A stretch of DNA of 41,141 bases from a bacterium (GTDB lineage: Bacteria; Krumholzibacteriota; Krumholzibacteriia; LZORAL124-64-63), in the NCBI GenBank assembly GCA_024223715.1, contig JAAEOA010000158.1:1-41141 (forward strand), written 5' to 3'. Both the position numbers and the translations under genes were made by a program. Below are positions 13,892 through 23,342 of the stretch, in pieces. Every line of letters begins with the position of its first letter. Within the stretch, counting starts at the first letter, position 1. Under the pieces are notes generated by a model. The model searched no databases, was not told where the DNA came from, and was given only the letters and a program-made list of their open reading frames with translations.

Positions 13892-16624
13892 ATGATCATA
13901 CACGTGAATGGAGTGAAAGTGAAAGCAAAAGAAATACGGTCCCGTTTTTTGGAGTATTTTGCCAAAAAGGGTCATCAGGTTGTCAGTTCCAGTTCCCTGG
14001 TTCCTTTGGACGACCCTACTCTCATTTTCACCAACGCAGGCATGAATCAGTTTAAAAGTGTATTTCTGGGCCTTGAACAGCGCGATTACGTGCGGGCGAC
14101 TTCTGTACAGAAATGCATGCGTGTCAGCGGGAAACATAACGATCTTGAAGAGGTTGGCAAGGACGCACGTCACCACACTCTTTTTGAGATGCTGGGCAAC
14201 TGGTCTTTTGGCGACTATTACAAGGAAGAATCTATTGCCTGGGGCTGGGAATTGCTCACAAAGGTCTACAAATTGAATGCCGATCTTCTTTGGGTTTCCA
14301 TTTATAAAGACGACGACGAAAGCTTCAAAATCTGGACCGAAGATATCGGTTTCCCCGCCGAGCGCCTGGTCCGTTTGGGTGATCTGGACAAAGGTGACGA
14401 CGAAAATTTCTGGTCCATGGCCGATACCGGCCCTTGTGGTCCCTGCACCGAAATCCACTACGACCAGGGCGTAGCCATGAAGTGCGACCATCCCGATGGT
14501 TGCCAAGTGGGCGTCTGCGATTGCGACCGTTGGCTCGAATTGTGGAACCACGTATTTATGGCTTTTGACCGCCAGGAAGATGGTACTCTGGTTCCACTGC
14601 CTATGCAGAGTGTCGATACCGGTTTGGGCTTTGAACGACTGGCTGCTGTCATTCAGGGCAAAAAGAGCAATTACGATTCTGATTTGTTCACTCCCCTGGT
14701 GGCCAAAGCAGCCGAATTGAGCGGGAAAAAGCCTGAAGGCGAAGACAAAATCAGCATGCAGGTCATTGCCGACCACGCCCGGGCAGTTGCTTTCACCATT
14801 ACCGACGGCGCCATGCCTTCGAACGAAGGCCGTGGTTATGTGGTGCGCCGCATTTTGCGCCGTGCCGCCCGTCATGGGCATTTGTTGGGTATGGAAGAGC
14901 CGTTTCTCTGGAAAGTCAGTGAATTGGTCATCGATGAAATGGGCGATGCTTATCCTGAACTGGTTGAACGCAAAGATCGCACGCTGGCCACCATTCGAAA
15001 AGAAGAAGAGCGCTTTGGCCGCACCCTGCAATCTGGTTTGGCGGTTTATGGTGAGTTTAAAGAAGCCATGAAGAAAGAAGGCCGGACTGAGCTGACCGGT
15101 GAAGAGTCCTTCAAACTGCACGATACCTTCGGCTTCCCAGTGGATCTGACGGCCGTTGTTGCCGAAGAAGATGGCTTCACCGTTGATCGCAATGGTTTTG
15201 CTCAATGCATGGAAAAACAACGGGCCCAAAGTGGCAGTGACCGGGTGTTCAAAGCGGGTCTCGGAGTTTGGCAAACGCTTAAGGATAATACTGATTTGGC
15301 CGGTTACACCAGTACATTCACTGGCTACGATCGTCTGTGCGATTCTGCTTCTGCGGTAGCGGTCAGGGTTGCGGGCAAAGACAGCAATGACAATGACCAG
15401 AGTCAAATTCTCATGGAATCAACTCCCTTTTATGGCACCAGCGGTGGTCAAATTGGCGACATTGGCACTATTACCCTACAACCGGCCGGTTTGGAAATCA
15501 CCGTCACCGGCTGTGAAAAAAGCAGTGAAGGAAATGTTCTAACCATAGCCGAACCAGCTGACAGCCTGATCGAAAAACTCAAAAAAACCGATTCAGTTCA
15601 AATGCAGGTCAATGCCACACACCGCCGTGATGTGATTCGCCACCATACAGCGACTCATCTTCTGCACGCCACTCTTCGGGAAGTCCTTGGTGATCACGTG
15701 GAGCAGGCAGGAAGTGAAGTTACCGCTTCGCGTCTGCGTTTTGACTTTCGCAATGATGAAGCAGTAAAAAGAGAAGAAATCGCGCGCATTGAACAAATTG
15801 TTCAACAGAAAATTATGGCCGATTTTGCCGTCAACACTCACGCGGAAATTCCCCTGCAGGAAGCCCGCGAAATGGGAGCCATGGCTCTGTTCGGCGAAAA
15901 ATATGGCGATACGGTTCGGGTTGTGGAAATTGTACCCGGTGATAATAACATCACCCAAGACGCCAAGGGCCCGAGCATTGAACTTTGCGGGGGAACCCAC
16001 GTGGCTGCCACCGGAGCCATCGGTCCTTTCCGGATCCTGTCCGAAAGCAGTGTCTCAGCTGGTGTGCGGCGCATTGAAGCTGTAGCCGGCAATGCGGCTT
16101 TGGCCACAGTTCAAGCCGATCAAAAAGAGTTAAAATCGTTGGGTACGGTTCTTCGTCCCGATGGTGGCAGTTACACCGATCAGGTCCAGGTTCTTCTTAA
16201 TGAACGACAGGATTTGCGCAAGGAGCTGGCCAAACTGCAACAGGCCTCGGCAAAAGCATCTCTTGAAGATGTGCTGAATGCACCCCGGGATGTGGCTGGC
16301 TACAAGGTTATCAGCGCCCTGGCACCGGCCTCGGACAAAGGCGCCTTCATGCAATTGGGTGACCATGTGCGGGACCGCCTGGGTGAGAACGGTGTGGTTA
16401 TTCTGGCTGCCGATCTGGATGGCAAATTTACCCTGTTGGTCACTGTGACCCAGGACCTTGTGGATAGTAAAAAACTCCACGCTGGAAACCTGGTCAAAAC
16501 GCTGGCTCAGGCAGTGGGTGGACGCGGGGGTGGACGGCCGAATATGGCTCAGGCCGGATTACCCGACGCGGAAGCCCTGCAGAAGGCTCTCGATATGGTT
16601 GATGAAGTGCTGGCTGCCCAATAA
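13892..16624 (+). CDS. alaS: Alanine--tRNA ligase
   Basis: A 910-residue cytosolic enzyme that charges tRNA-Ala and edits mischarged Ser/Gly. The class II catalytic core opens with SSSLVPLDDPTLIFTNAGMNQFK; GNWSFGDYYKEE, GPCGPCTEIHYD and the motif-3 segment GLGFERLAAVIQGK follow. The editing domain has its zinc ligands in HHTATH (H585, H589) and CGGTH (C699, H703). The DHHA1/C-Ala glycine-rich segment GGRGGGRPNMAQAG is near the end. Full length and all key residues present. The start has ~8 extra residues compared with typical AlaRS; an in-frame GTG at 13913 is an alternative, since the ribosome binding site before 13892 is weak (GAAG). Monocistronic as far as can be seen. Confidence 0.97.
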   Translation: MIIHVNGVKVKAKEIRSRFLEYFAKKGHQVVSSSSLVPLDDPTLIFTNAGMNQFKSVFLGLEQRDYVRATSVQKCMRVSGKHNDLEEVGKDARHHTLFEMLGNWSFGDYYKEESIAWGWELLTKVYKLNADLLWVSIYKDDDESFKIWTEDIGFPAERLVRLGDLDKGDDENFWSMADTGPCGPCTEIHYDQGVAMKCDHPDGCQVGVCDCDRWLELWNHVFMAFDRQEDGTLVPLPMQSVDTGLGFERLAAVIQGKKSNYDSDLFTPLVAKAAELSGKKPEGEDKISMQVIADHARAVAFTITDGAMPSNEGRGYVVRRILRRAARHGHLLGMEEPFLWKVSELVIDEMGDAYPELVERKDRTLATIRKEEERFGRTLQSGLAVYGEFKEAMKKEGRTELTGEESFKLHDTFGFPVDLTAVVAEEDGFTVDRNGFAQCMEKQRAQSGSDRVFKAGLGVWQTLKDNTDLAGYTSTFTGYDRLCDSASAVAVRVAGKDSNDNDQSQILMESTPFYGTSGGQIGDIGTITLQPAGLEITVTGCEKSSEGNVLTIAEPADSLIEKLKKTDSVQMQVNATHRRDVIRHHTATHLLHATLREVLGDHVEQAGSEVTASRLRFDFRNDEAVKREEIARIEQIVQQKIMADFAVNTHAEIPLQEAREMGAMALFGEKYGDTVRVVEIVPGDNNITQDAKGPSIELCGGTHVAATGAIGPFRILSESSVSAGVRRIEAVAGNAALATVQADQKELKSLGTVLRPDGGSYTDQVQVLLNERQDLRKELAKLQQASAKASLEDVLNAPRDVAGYKVISALAPASDKGAFMQLGDHVRDRLGENGVVILAADLDGKFTLLVTVTQDLVDSKKLHAGNLVKTLAQAVGGRGGGRPNMAQAGLPDAEALQKALDMVDEVLAAQ

Positions 16625-16665
16625 GGAATTGAGGGTCTGCATTATTCGAGGGATTATTGAGCGTC

Positions 16666-18456
16666 TTATTCAACCAGCGTAAAGCGCAACACTCCAGCGG
16701 GCCTTCCATTCAGGAGGGCCCGCAGCATATAAGTACCGCTGGCCAGGTTTCCGGAATCCCAAGGGACAATGGTGATTCCTGCCGGTGCCAGAAGTTCGGG
16801 CGCTTGCCAAACTTTATAACCCCGCACGTCAAAAATTTCTAATTTCAAAGGAGCTTGCTGTTTTAATTCCAGGCGGAATTCAGTGTGCCCATTAAAAGGC
16901 GAAGGAACTGCTTTCAAAGTTTGAAGCCGGGCCAAACCAGGGCCCTGATCAATAGCCGACAAATATTCATCCTGTTCTTCAATACCATCTACGGCAATCC
17001 AGCCCTCGTCGGCCAAATCAACAACAGCCAGTTTGACAAATTGACCGTGCCAGAGACTGACATCCCAGAATCTTTCCGTAAGAGCAGTTTCTCCGAGTGA
17101 ATGCACCTGATCCAGAATCTGGTCTGTAGTGGCATCAAGCAAAGCCACATAACAATCATCGGGATGGAAGCTGCCAGCCAGCAACAAGCGCAGGGTTCGA
17201 CCCCGGAGCAGGAACTCTTTGCTCTCAATTTTTCCGGTGGCGGAAGAACCCAGAGTATCACCAGGAGAACCCATGCCACTTAAAGGACCCGAATAGTTTT
17301 CCCTGCTGTTGAACCAACCATGACCTTCAGGAAAAGAACCGGCTTGCATACGCCACAGGGCGTTGTCTCTGAAAGTGGCTCTTGGTGTTTCAAAATCCCC
17401 TTGGCCCTCAAGCCATGAGTCAGCCAGGTCAGGGGTTTGATAGACCTCCGCTGTGAAGCCATTATCAGTGTATCGCAGGCTGTCAAAACGTACGGTTACG
17501 AACCAGGAATCATCGCGCGGGTCCTGACCTTTGGCTAAACGAGCGTACACTTCGGCTCTGGCATCGCTGTCAAAACGAATGATTTCCGGAGCCCAACCGG
17601 CGTCGATAAATTCTCGTTCATGCATGGTCCAGTAGTTTGGATCTGAAGCCACCATATGACTTGTGGCATGATGGTCAACGTTGGGATCCTGCTCAACAAA
17701 AAACAAATGATGCCAACCGTCGCGAACATGATACTGAACACTTTCAAAATCATTGGCCCGACCGGAGGTGCCGTCGTGTTCAAAAAAGACTCCACCATCG
17801 GACCATTCAATCAAATTGGATGAGGTGGCCCGATGCACAATGGCCCTGCGGTATCCGGGGTAAGTGCCCAGCCGCAATGCGCAAGTGGAAAGCATGTTCC
17901 ACTGTTGGCCGTCGTGAAAAACAAAAGGGTCCCGGAAAGAACTCCAGTTCACATCGGCGTCCCAGAAATAGATTTGGTTGTCTGGTTCAAAAACGGGGTT
18001 GGCCGCACTTTTTTCCCAGTTGTGCAAATCATGGGACCAGGCGAGACAGGCCCGTTGAACCATGCCCGAAGCCACTCCGGTGTAAAGCATGGCCCAGCGT
18101 TCGCTGGCAGGGTCAAAAACCACATGGGGGGCCCACATGGCTGTTTCGTCGTACCAGTCAGGTCCACTGGTCAGCACTGGACCGTCAATATTCCATGATT
18201 TCAGGTCTTCTGAGGTGGCGTGCCAAATGGTGTCGGCCTGGGCTGGATGGGGTGTCTGCTGAGCGATGGTGTGGTAATAAAGGTGGTATTGGTCGTTGTG
18301 GCGAATGAGGCTGAAATCCCAGATTTGGCGTTGGGGGTGCACCAGATAGGGTGTTTCAAAATCAAAGTTCTCGAGGGCGATAGCAGGAAGAGCGCAGCAC
18401 AAAAAGAAGGCAGCCATATAGCTGTGAATAATTAAGGATATAATTCTGGTCTGCAT
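16666..18456 (-). CDS. Secreted five-bladed beta-propeller glycosidase-like protein (GH43/GH32 clan) with C-terminal sorting domain
   Basis: A 596-residue secreted protein with a signal peptide at residues 1-28 (ending PAIA). Residues ~30-340 show repeated propeller-blade motifs: WDFSLIRHNDQYHLYYH, HATSEDLKSW, WAPHVVFDPASERWAMLYTG, SSFRDPFVFHDGQQW and AIVHRATSSNLIEWSD. The RDP-type segment and the order are typical of GH32/GH43/GH68-clan proteins, including inactive relatives. A jelly-roll-like region follows (~370-500). The last ~80 residues (VPSPFNGHTEF...IFDVRGYKVW...SGTYMLR) are a FlgD-Ig/type-IX-like sorting domain. It is probably exported and cell-surface attached or released. Which Asp/Glu are catalytic cannot be assigned by eye, so enzyme activity is an inference. 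Confidence 0.8.
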   Translation of the reverse strand: MQTRIISLIIHSYMAAFFLCCALPAIALENFDFETPYLVHPQRQIWDFSLIRHNDQYHLYYHTIAQQTPHPAQADTIWHATSEDLKSWNIDGPVLTSGPDWYDETAMWAPHVVFDPASERWAMLYTGVASGMVQRACLAWSHDLHNWEKSAANPVFEPDNQIYFWDADVNWSSFRDPFVFHDGQQWNMLSTCALRLGTYPGYRRAIVHRATSSNLIEWSDGGVFFEHDGTSGRANDFESVQYHVRDGWHHLFFVEQDPNVDHHATSHMVASDPNYWTMHEREFIDAGWAPEIIRFDSDARAEVYARLAKGQDPRDDSWFVTVRFDSLRYTDNGFTAEVYQTPDLADSWLEGQGDFETPRATFRDNALWRMQAGSFPEGHGWFNSRENYSGPLSGMGSPGDTLGSSATGKIESKEFLLRGRTLRLLLAGSFHPDDCYVALLDATTDQILDQVHSLGETALTERFWDVSLWHGQFVKLAVVDLADEGWIAVDGIEEQDEYLSAIDQGPGLARLQTLKAVPSPFNGHTEFRLELKQQAPLKLEIFDVRGYKVWQAPELLAPAGITIVPWDSGNLASGTYMLRALLNGRPAGVLRFTLVE

Positions 18457-18525
18457 TTTCCTGCTGATTCCCGCGTGATTTTATGACCTCGGCCAGAGAT
18501 GTTGGCATCAATTGGGTGACTCATA

Positions 18526-18534
18526 AGTATAGCA
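18526..18534 (-). promoter_or_regulatory. Extended -10 promoter candidate for the propeller glycosidase gene
   Basis: On the minus strand TGCTATACT matches an extended -10 element (TGnTATAAT, one core mismatch). Transcription would begin near 18519, leaving about 63 nt of leader before the ATG at 18456. No good -35 box is present, which is tolerated with extended -10 elements. Confidence 0.4.
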
Positions 18535-18635
18535 CAATTTGACTTCCTCATTTTTTTTGGAGCTTTTTTTTGGCCGAAGGGTATGTAATAGATATGGTGA
18601 AATCAAACTCAACAGATCTTAGCTGGGAGACTCCA

Positions 18636-20069
18636 ATGAAAAATCTTATTATTTCCCTCAGTGTTGGCTTGCTGTTTTTAATGGCTGGCCCTTTATCGGC
18701 GCAGGAAGAAACCACAACCACCCGGGAAGACCAGACCGGTCTTTCGGTAACAATTTATAATCAGAATATGGCTTTGATAAAAGACCAGCGCACTGTGGAG
18801 GTGCCCCAAGGAACACATGTTCTGGCCTTCCGTGAAGTCAGCGGTCAAATTCAACCGGAGACGGCGCTGCTGGCTGCAGGCAACCTGAGCATTCTGGAAC
18901 AGAATTTTGAGTTCGATCTGCTCACTCCCCAGGCTTTGCTGGAAAAATATGTTGGTCGTCAGGTGAAGGTTCTTAGCACACATCCCACAACGGGTGAAGA
19001 AACTCTGGTAGATGCCAAAGTACTCAGTGCCCAGAGTGGGGTAGTGCTGCAAATCGGCGACCGTATTGAAACCGGTGTTCCGGGCCGCTTGGTTTTTCCC
19101 GATGTACCGGACAACCTACGCGACCGTCCCACCCTGACCATGCTGGTCAATAGCGATACAAATAAAAAGCAGGATGTGGAACTCAGTTATTTGACCGGTG
19201 GCCTGAGCTGGAAAGCAGATTACGTAGCCGAGTTGAATGCTGATGACAGTGCCTTGAATTTAAGTGGCTGGGTAACTTTGAATAATCAGAGTGGTGCCAG
19301 TTACTACAATGCTCAGTTGCAACTGGTTGCCGGTGATGTTCACCGGGCTCCTCCCGAATATGGCCGGGGGGGGCGCATGTACAAAGCAAGCGAAGTCATG
19401 TCATTGGAGATGGCCGATAATGCCATGTCCGAAGAGCAAATGTTTGAATACCATCTGTACACTTTGGGCCGTGTCACGACCATTAAAGACAATCAGAGCA
19501 AACAGGTGGCCCTGATGCAGGCTTCGGATGTTCCTTGTGAAAAAGAGTTCCTTTTGGCGGGAAATTCCTTTTATTACCGAAACAGACTGAACGAACATGG
19601 TGAGAAACTGAAGATTGCTGTTTTTGTATCCATCGACAATAAGGAGAAAAACAATCTGGGCATGCCTTTACCCAAGGGTATTATTCGGGTTTACAAAAAT
19701 GACTCTCAGAGTCGGTTACAATTTGTGGGCGAAGATCGCATTGATCACACTCCCGAAAACGAAACCATTCGCCTGAAACTGGGCGACTCGTTCGACGTGA
19801 CGGCCCATAAAAAGCAAACGGATTTCAAGAAGATTTCAGGGTCCTCGCGCGATAGTTATGTGTATGAATCGACCTACAGTATTGAAATCAAAAACGGGAA
19901 AGCGGAAGATTTGACAGTAAAGGTTCTTGAGCCAGTTCCGGGTGATTGGACAATTCTCCAAGAGTCTTTGAAACATAAGAAGGCCAGCAGCAATTCGGCG
20001 GTCTGGCAGGTACCGGTTAAAGCTAAGGGGTCGACTACTTTGACCTATAAGGTTCGGGTTACGTATTGA
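18636..20069 (+). CDS. Secreted DUF4139-domain protein
   Basis: A 477-residue exported protein with a signal peptide (MKNLIISLSVGLLFLMAGPLSA) and a DUF4139 domain covering most of the mature part: SVTIYNQNMALIKDQRTVEVPQG near the N-terminus, LSYLTGGLSWKADYVAEL mid-protein, and WQVPVKAKGSTTLTYKVRV at the end. The reading frame extends back to 18570, but GGGAG 6 nt before the ATG at 18636 and the signal peptide starting there settle the start. Function of the family is unknown; proteins of this kind are often predicted to be periplasmic or envelope-associated. It is followed by an intrinsic terminator, so it is likely monocistronic. Confidence 0.85.
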   Translation: MKNLIISLSVGLLFLMAGPLSAQEETTTTREDQTGLSVTIYNQNMALIKDQRTVEVPQGTHVLAFREVSGQIQPETALLAAGNLSILEQNFEFDLLTPQALLEKYVGRQVKVLSTHPTTGEETLVDAKVLSAQSGVVLQIGDRIETGVPGRLVFPDVPDNLRDRPTLTMLVNSDTNKKQDVELSYLTGGLSWKADYVAELNADDSALNLSGWVTLNNQSGASYYNAQLQLVAGDVHRAPPEYGRGGRMYKASEVMSLEMADNAMSEEQMFEYHLYTLGRVTTIKDNQSKQVALMQASDVPCEKEFLLAGNSFYYRNRLNEHGEKLKIAVFVSIDNKEKNNLGMPLPKGIIRVYKNDSQSRLQFVGEDRIDHTPENETIRLKLGDSFDVTAHKKQTDFKKISGSSRDSYVYESTYSIEIKNGKAEDLTVKVLEPVPGDWTILQESLKHKKASSNSAVWQVPVKAKGSTTLTYKVRVTY

Positions 20070-20085
20070 TCATTTGCTTGGCTAG

Positions 20086-20121
20086 TCCAGGAGGTTGCCC
20101 CACGGCCTCCTGGATTTCTTT
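20086..20121 (+). terminator. Intrinsic terminator after the DUF4139 gene
   Basis: TCCAGGAGG (20086-20094) pairs perfectly with CCTCCTGGA (20106-20114) around an 11-nt loop and is followed by TTTCTTT. It separates the DUF4139 gene from the acyltransferase gene, which starts 25 nt later. Confidence 0.85.
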
Positions 20122-20145
20122 GCTTCGAACCAGTAGGGTTATGCC

Positions 20146-21063
20146 ATGAAGTTTCAGGACCAAATGGAATTCCTTGCTTTTCGCGCCCTCATAGGTGGAT
20201 TGCGTTCCTTGCCCTATAATAAGGCCCAATCATTACTGATCCACCTGGGCCAACTGACTGGCAAAACCCTTCGAATCCGCCGTTCCACTGTCGAAACTCA
20301 ACTTAAAACAATTTTTCCCAATGAAGCCTCACAGAGGCTTGATTCCCTGGCCGATCTGGTATACCATAATCTGGCGTTGACCGTAGCGGAGACCTTTTGT
20401 GCCGATTCCGCCCAACTGGTCAAGGCTGTCCGTGTAACTCCCGGTTGGGATGAAATGGACCAGGCTTTGTCCAAAGGGCGCGGTGCAATCGTCGCCACTG
20501 GTCATCTCGGCAATTTCGAACTCGGTGGAGCTGTCCTCGCCAGGCGCTACTCGTTGTTGGATGTTGTTAAATCTCAGCGCAATGTGCCGTTTGACCGGTA
20601 CTTGGAAACCATGCGCTCGGACCGGGGTATTCAAACCGTGCCCATGCAGAACAGTGCTCCGCGAATTTTGCGGCATCTGCGGTCCGGTGGCCTGGTTTCT
20701 CTATTGCTGGATCAGGATGCAGGGGACCGGGGAATGACGATACCTTTCCTTGGTCAACCGGCATCTACTTGGCCGGGGGTGGCTCGTTTTTCCATCCGCA
20801 CTGGGTGTCCTGTCATTCCCATGGCCTTGATTAGAGATCCGAATTCTGGTCAAACAATCAGCCATGAGCTGAAAATTTCATCGCCTCTTTGGCCCGACGG
20901 TTATTCTGATCGGCCTGAAGAGGTGCAAAAGTATTTACAAAATATTTCCGCTGCCGTGGAAGCTTTTATCCTGGAAAATCCGGAACAATGGTTCTGGGTG
21001 CATCGGCGCTGGAAAAATGGAAAAGGCGAGGTTAAGTATGGGGCAGGGACGAAACGACAATGA
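20146..21063 (+). CDS. LpxL/HtrB-family lysophospholipid/lipid A acyltransferase
   Basis: A 305-residue acyltransferase of the LpxL/LpxM/HtrB family, the usual length. The catalytic H(X4)E motif is H120-E125 in GHLGNFELGG. Other family segments are SLLLDQDAGDRGMTIPFLGQPA (substrate-binding Asp region) and EQWFWVHRRWKNGK near the end (the conserved W-x-H-R-R-W motif). It probably adds a secondary acyl chain to lipid A or an equivalent glycolipid at the inner membrane. No strong N-terminal membrane helix is seen, though many members have one. The 3' end overlaps the next gene by 26 nt, suggesting co-transcription with the hybrid kinase. Confidence 0.88.
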   Translation: MKFQDQMEFLAFRALIGGLRSLPYNKAQSLLIHLGQLTGKTLRIRRSTVETQLKTIFPNEASQRLDSLADLVYHNLALTVAETFCADSAQLVKAVRVTPGWDEMDQALSKGRGAIVATGHLGNFELGGAVLARRYSLLDVVKSQRNVPFDRYLETMRSDRGIQTVPMQNSAPRILRHLRSGGLVSLLLDQDAGDRGMTIPFLGQPASTWPGVARFSIRTGCPVIPMALIRDPNSGQTISHELKISSPLWPDGYSDRPEEVQKYLQNISAAVEAFILENPEQWFWVHRRWKNGKGEVKYGAGTKRQ

Positions 21064-23122
21064 TCATTCATTTGAGACGTCCGGGCATTCCTCCGCTCTG
21101 TCAGCACAGGGGTGGGAAACTGTATTCCGCACCGCCCAGACTCCTCTCTTTGTTGAAGATGTCTCCTTGGTAATGGCGGCCATTGATGAGGTTCTCGCTT
21201 CGGGGACCGAAGATTTCCCCACCTGGATCAATGCTCATCCCGAATTCATTATTGCCACAATTCAGAATACCAAAATTCTTGATGCAAACGACTTGGCCAT
21301 TGAAATGGCCGGGGCCAAAAGTAAAGAAGAACTGCTTCATTCTTTGGAGCGCATGATTGTTCCCGAAACCCTTGAGAGTTTTAAAGAAATTCTCATTGCG
21401 ATTGCAGCCGGGGAAGATATCTACCAAGGCGAGAGCCAGTACTGCGCCCTCGACGGTCGAATTTTTTACACTATGAACCGAGCCATCTTGCCCAAAAAAA
21501 AGGCCGATGGAACTTACGACCCTATGGTTTTGGCCACTCACGATACCACCGATCTGCGACTGGCCAGAGAAGAATTACAAGCCACCGCGGGCCGCTATCA
21601 GGTTGTGGTGGAAACCGCAACCGACATCATTATTTGCCACGATCTTGAAGGCAGGATTCTGTTTACCAATCAGGCAGGAGTCGATATTTCCGGTTGGACG
21701 AGGAAAGAATTGGAAATGGCCAACATCAGAGACTTCATCCCTGAACGCCTGCAGCCCATGGTTGATGAGTTACAAAAAATGAGAAATCAGGGTTTTTCCG
21801 GCACCAATATTTTTGAAATCCCGGTCCTGCATCATGATGGTCGGGAAATTCCCATGGAAATTAAAACTTCCCTCATTCCCGGCGGCTTAGATCAGACACC
21901 CCAGCTCTTGTCTGTTATGCGAGATATTTCAAACCGAAAAGCCATGGAAAACCGGGCCATCAGTTACCATAAGAGTGAAAGTCTGGGTGAATTGGCGGGT
22001 GGCATTGCTCACGATTTTAACAACTTGTTGGCCACCATTATGGGAAACGCCGAACTGATGAAGAGTGATCCGCGAAAAGGACCCGAGTTGGACGATTTTC
22101 TTGACTCTATTCTCGAAGCCTCCAATGAAGCGGCAGACCTTTGCCAACAAATGCTTTCCTATTCCGGGAAAAGTAATATCCAATTGGAGATGGGCGATTT
22201 AAGCCTGGTTGTGGAAGATTTTTCCCGGCTAATGAGGGCTTCTGTTGGCGGTCAGGCAAAACTGACGTGCCACCTTGCCAAAAATATTTCCCCTGTGCTG
22301 GTGGCTCCATCGCCACTTGGGCAAGTGGTTATGGCTTTGGTCAGCAATGCCACTGAAGCTCTGGGAGATGAGTCTGGAGAAATTTTGGTCTCTACGGGCG
22401 AAGCTTTTTTTTCAGAAAAAGATCTTCAGGCTGGTCACTGCAATCCGTTGCTTGAAGCAGGCTCCTACGTTTTCTGTGAAGTGTCCGACACGGGGTCCGG
22501 AATTAACGCCAGTACAATGTTGAGGCTCTTTGATCCTTTCTTTTCCACCAAATCCAAAGGGCGCGGGCTGGGTTTGTCAGCTGCTTTGGGAATCATACAA
22601 GGGCACCAAGGGGGCTTCCTGATCAATTCCATTGTCGGTGGTGGTTCCAAGATTTCCTTCCTCTTGCCCAAGGCACCCATCAAGCCCCAAAAGGCACGCA
22701 AGCCACGTCGGAAAAAAGCTCCCGACACGCTTCATCTTGACTTAGCCGGTAAGTTAATTCTGGTAGTCGATGAAGACGTTCAGGTGAGGAAAGTTTGTGA
22801 AAGTTTCCTGCGTCGGCTTGGTTGTTCTGTACTTTCTGTGGGAAATGGCCCCGATGCGGTGCGGCTTTTCAGCCAGAGGTTTGACGAAGTCGATGTGGCT
22901 ATTCTCGACTTGAGCATGGCTGGTATGGATGGCATTGCTACGTACCGTCGTTTGCGCATCATTCAAGCGGATTTACCGGTAATTTTTTCCACTGGATTTA
23001 GTGAAGATGAGCTGGACAAAAGAGCAGGAAGTTTTGATGAATACGGCTACATTGCCAAACCGTTCAAGCTGATCAATATTCGCCAGGCGGTAGGGCAGGC
23101 TTTGAGAAGAACTTCTGGCTGA
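21038..23122 (+). CDS. Hybrid sensor histidine kinase (PAS-PAS-HisKA-HATPase-REC)
   Basis: A 694-residue soluble-looking hybrid kinase without membrane helices. Two PAS domains: about residues 60-185 (IIATIQNTKILDANDLAIEMAG) and 185-305 (VVVETATDIIICHDLEGRILFTN). The phosphoacceptor is H325 in GGIAHDFNNLL, the HisKA variant common in hybrid kinases. HATPase motifs are FCEVSDTGSGI and KGRGLGLSAALGII. A Lys/Arg-rich linker (KAPIKPQKARKPRRKKA) leads to a receiver domain with the acidic pair VDED, D624 in ILDLSM and K674 in AKPF, all intact. The frame reaches back to 21017, but GAGG 6 nt before the ATG at 21038 is better. It overlaps the acyltransferase gene by 26 nt. Input signal and downstream partner are unknown. 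Confidence 0.92.
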   Translation: MGQGRNDNDHSFETSGHSSALSAQGWETVFRTAQTPLFVEDVSLVMAAIDEVLASGTEDFPTWINAHPEFIIATIQNTKILDANDLAIEMAGAKSKEELLHSLERMIVPETLESFKEILIAIAAGEDIYQGESQYCALDGRIFYTMNRAILPKKKADGTYDPMVLATHDTTDLRLAREELQATAGRYQVVVETATDIIICHDLEGRILFTNQAGVDISGWTRKELEMANIRDFIPERLQPMVDELQKMRNQGFSGTNIFEIPVLHHDGREIPMEIKTSLIPGGLDQTPQLLSVMRDISNRKAMENRAISYHKSESLGELAGGIAHDFNNLLATIMGNAELMKSDPRKGPELDDFLDSILEASNEAADLCQQMLSYSGKSNIQLEMGDLSLVVEDFSRLMRASVGGQAKLTCHLAKNISPVLVAPSPLGQVVMALVSNATEALGDESGEILVSTGEAFFSEKDLQAGHCNPLLEAGSYVFCEVSDTGSGINASTMLRLFDPFFSTKSKGRGLGLSAALGIIQGHQGGFLINSIVGGGSKISFLLPKAPIKPQKARKPRRKKAPDTLHLDLAGKLILVVDEDVQVRKVCESFLRRLGCSVLSVGNGPDAVRLFSQRFDEVDVAILDLSMAGMDGIATYRRLRIIQADLPVIFSTGFSEDELDKRAGSFDEYGYIAKPFKLINIRQAVGQALRRTSG

Positions 23123-23342
23123 CCAGGGTAGTGGTTATTCGGATAAGTACGTTTGACTTCCGGAGGGATTTACTGCCAGAGCATTGTTTATCCGTCAAGG
23201 TTAAGTCTGACTGGTGGCAGGTCAGCGCCAAAATCCCTGACGAGAGCCGAACTCCTGATTGTCAGCGGGGCCAAAGCGTTTTAGTATGTGGCATATCATG
23301 TAAAGAACCATGCCATATCCTGATTCCGGAGTTCATAAATTT

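Noticed and set aside
13850-15406. 518-codon open frame antisense to alaS
   Set aside because: alaS on the plus strand has complete family motifs throughout; the antisense frame lacks any recognisable domain and is a codon-bias shadow.
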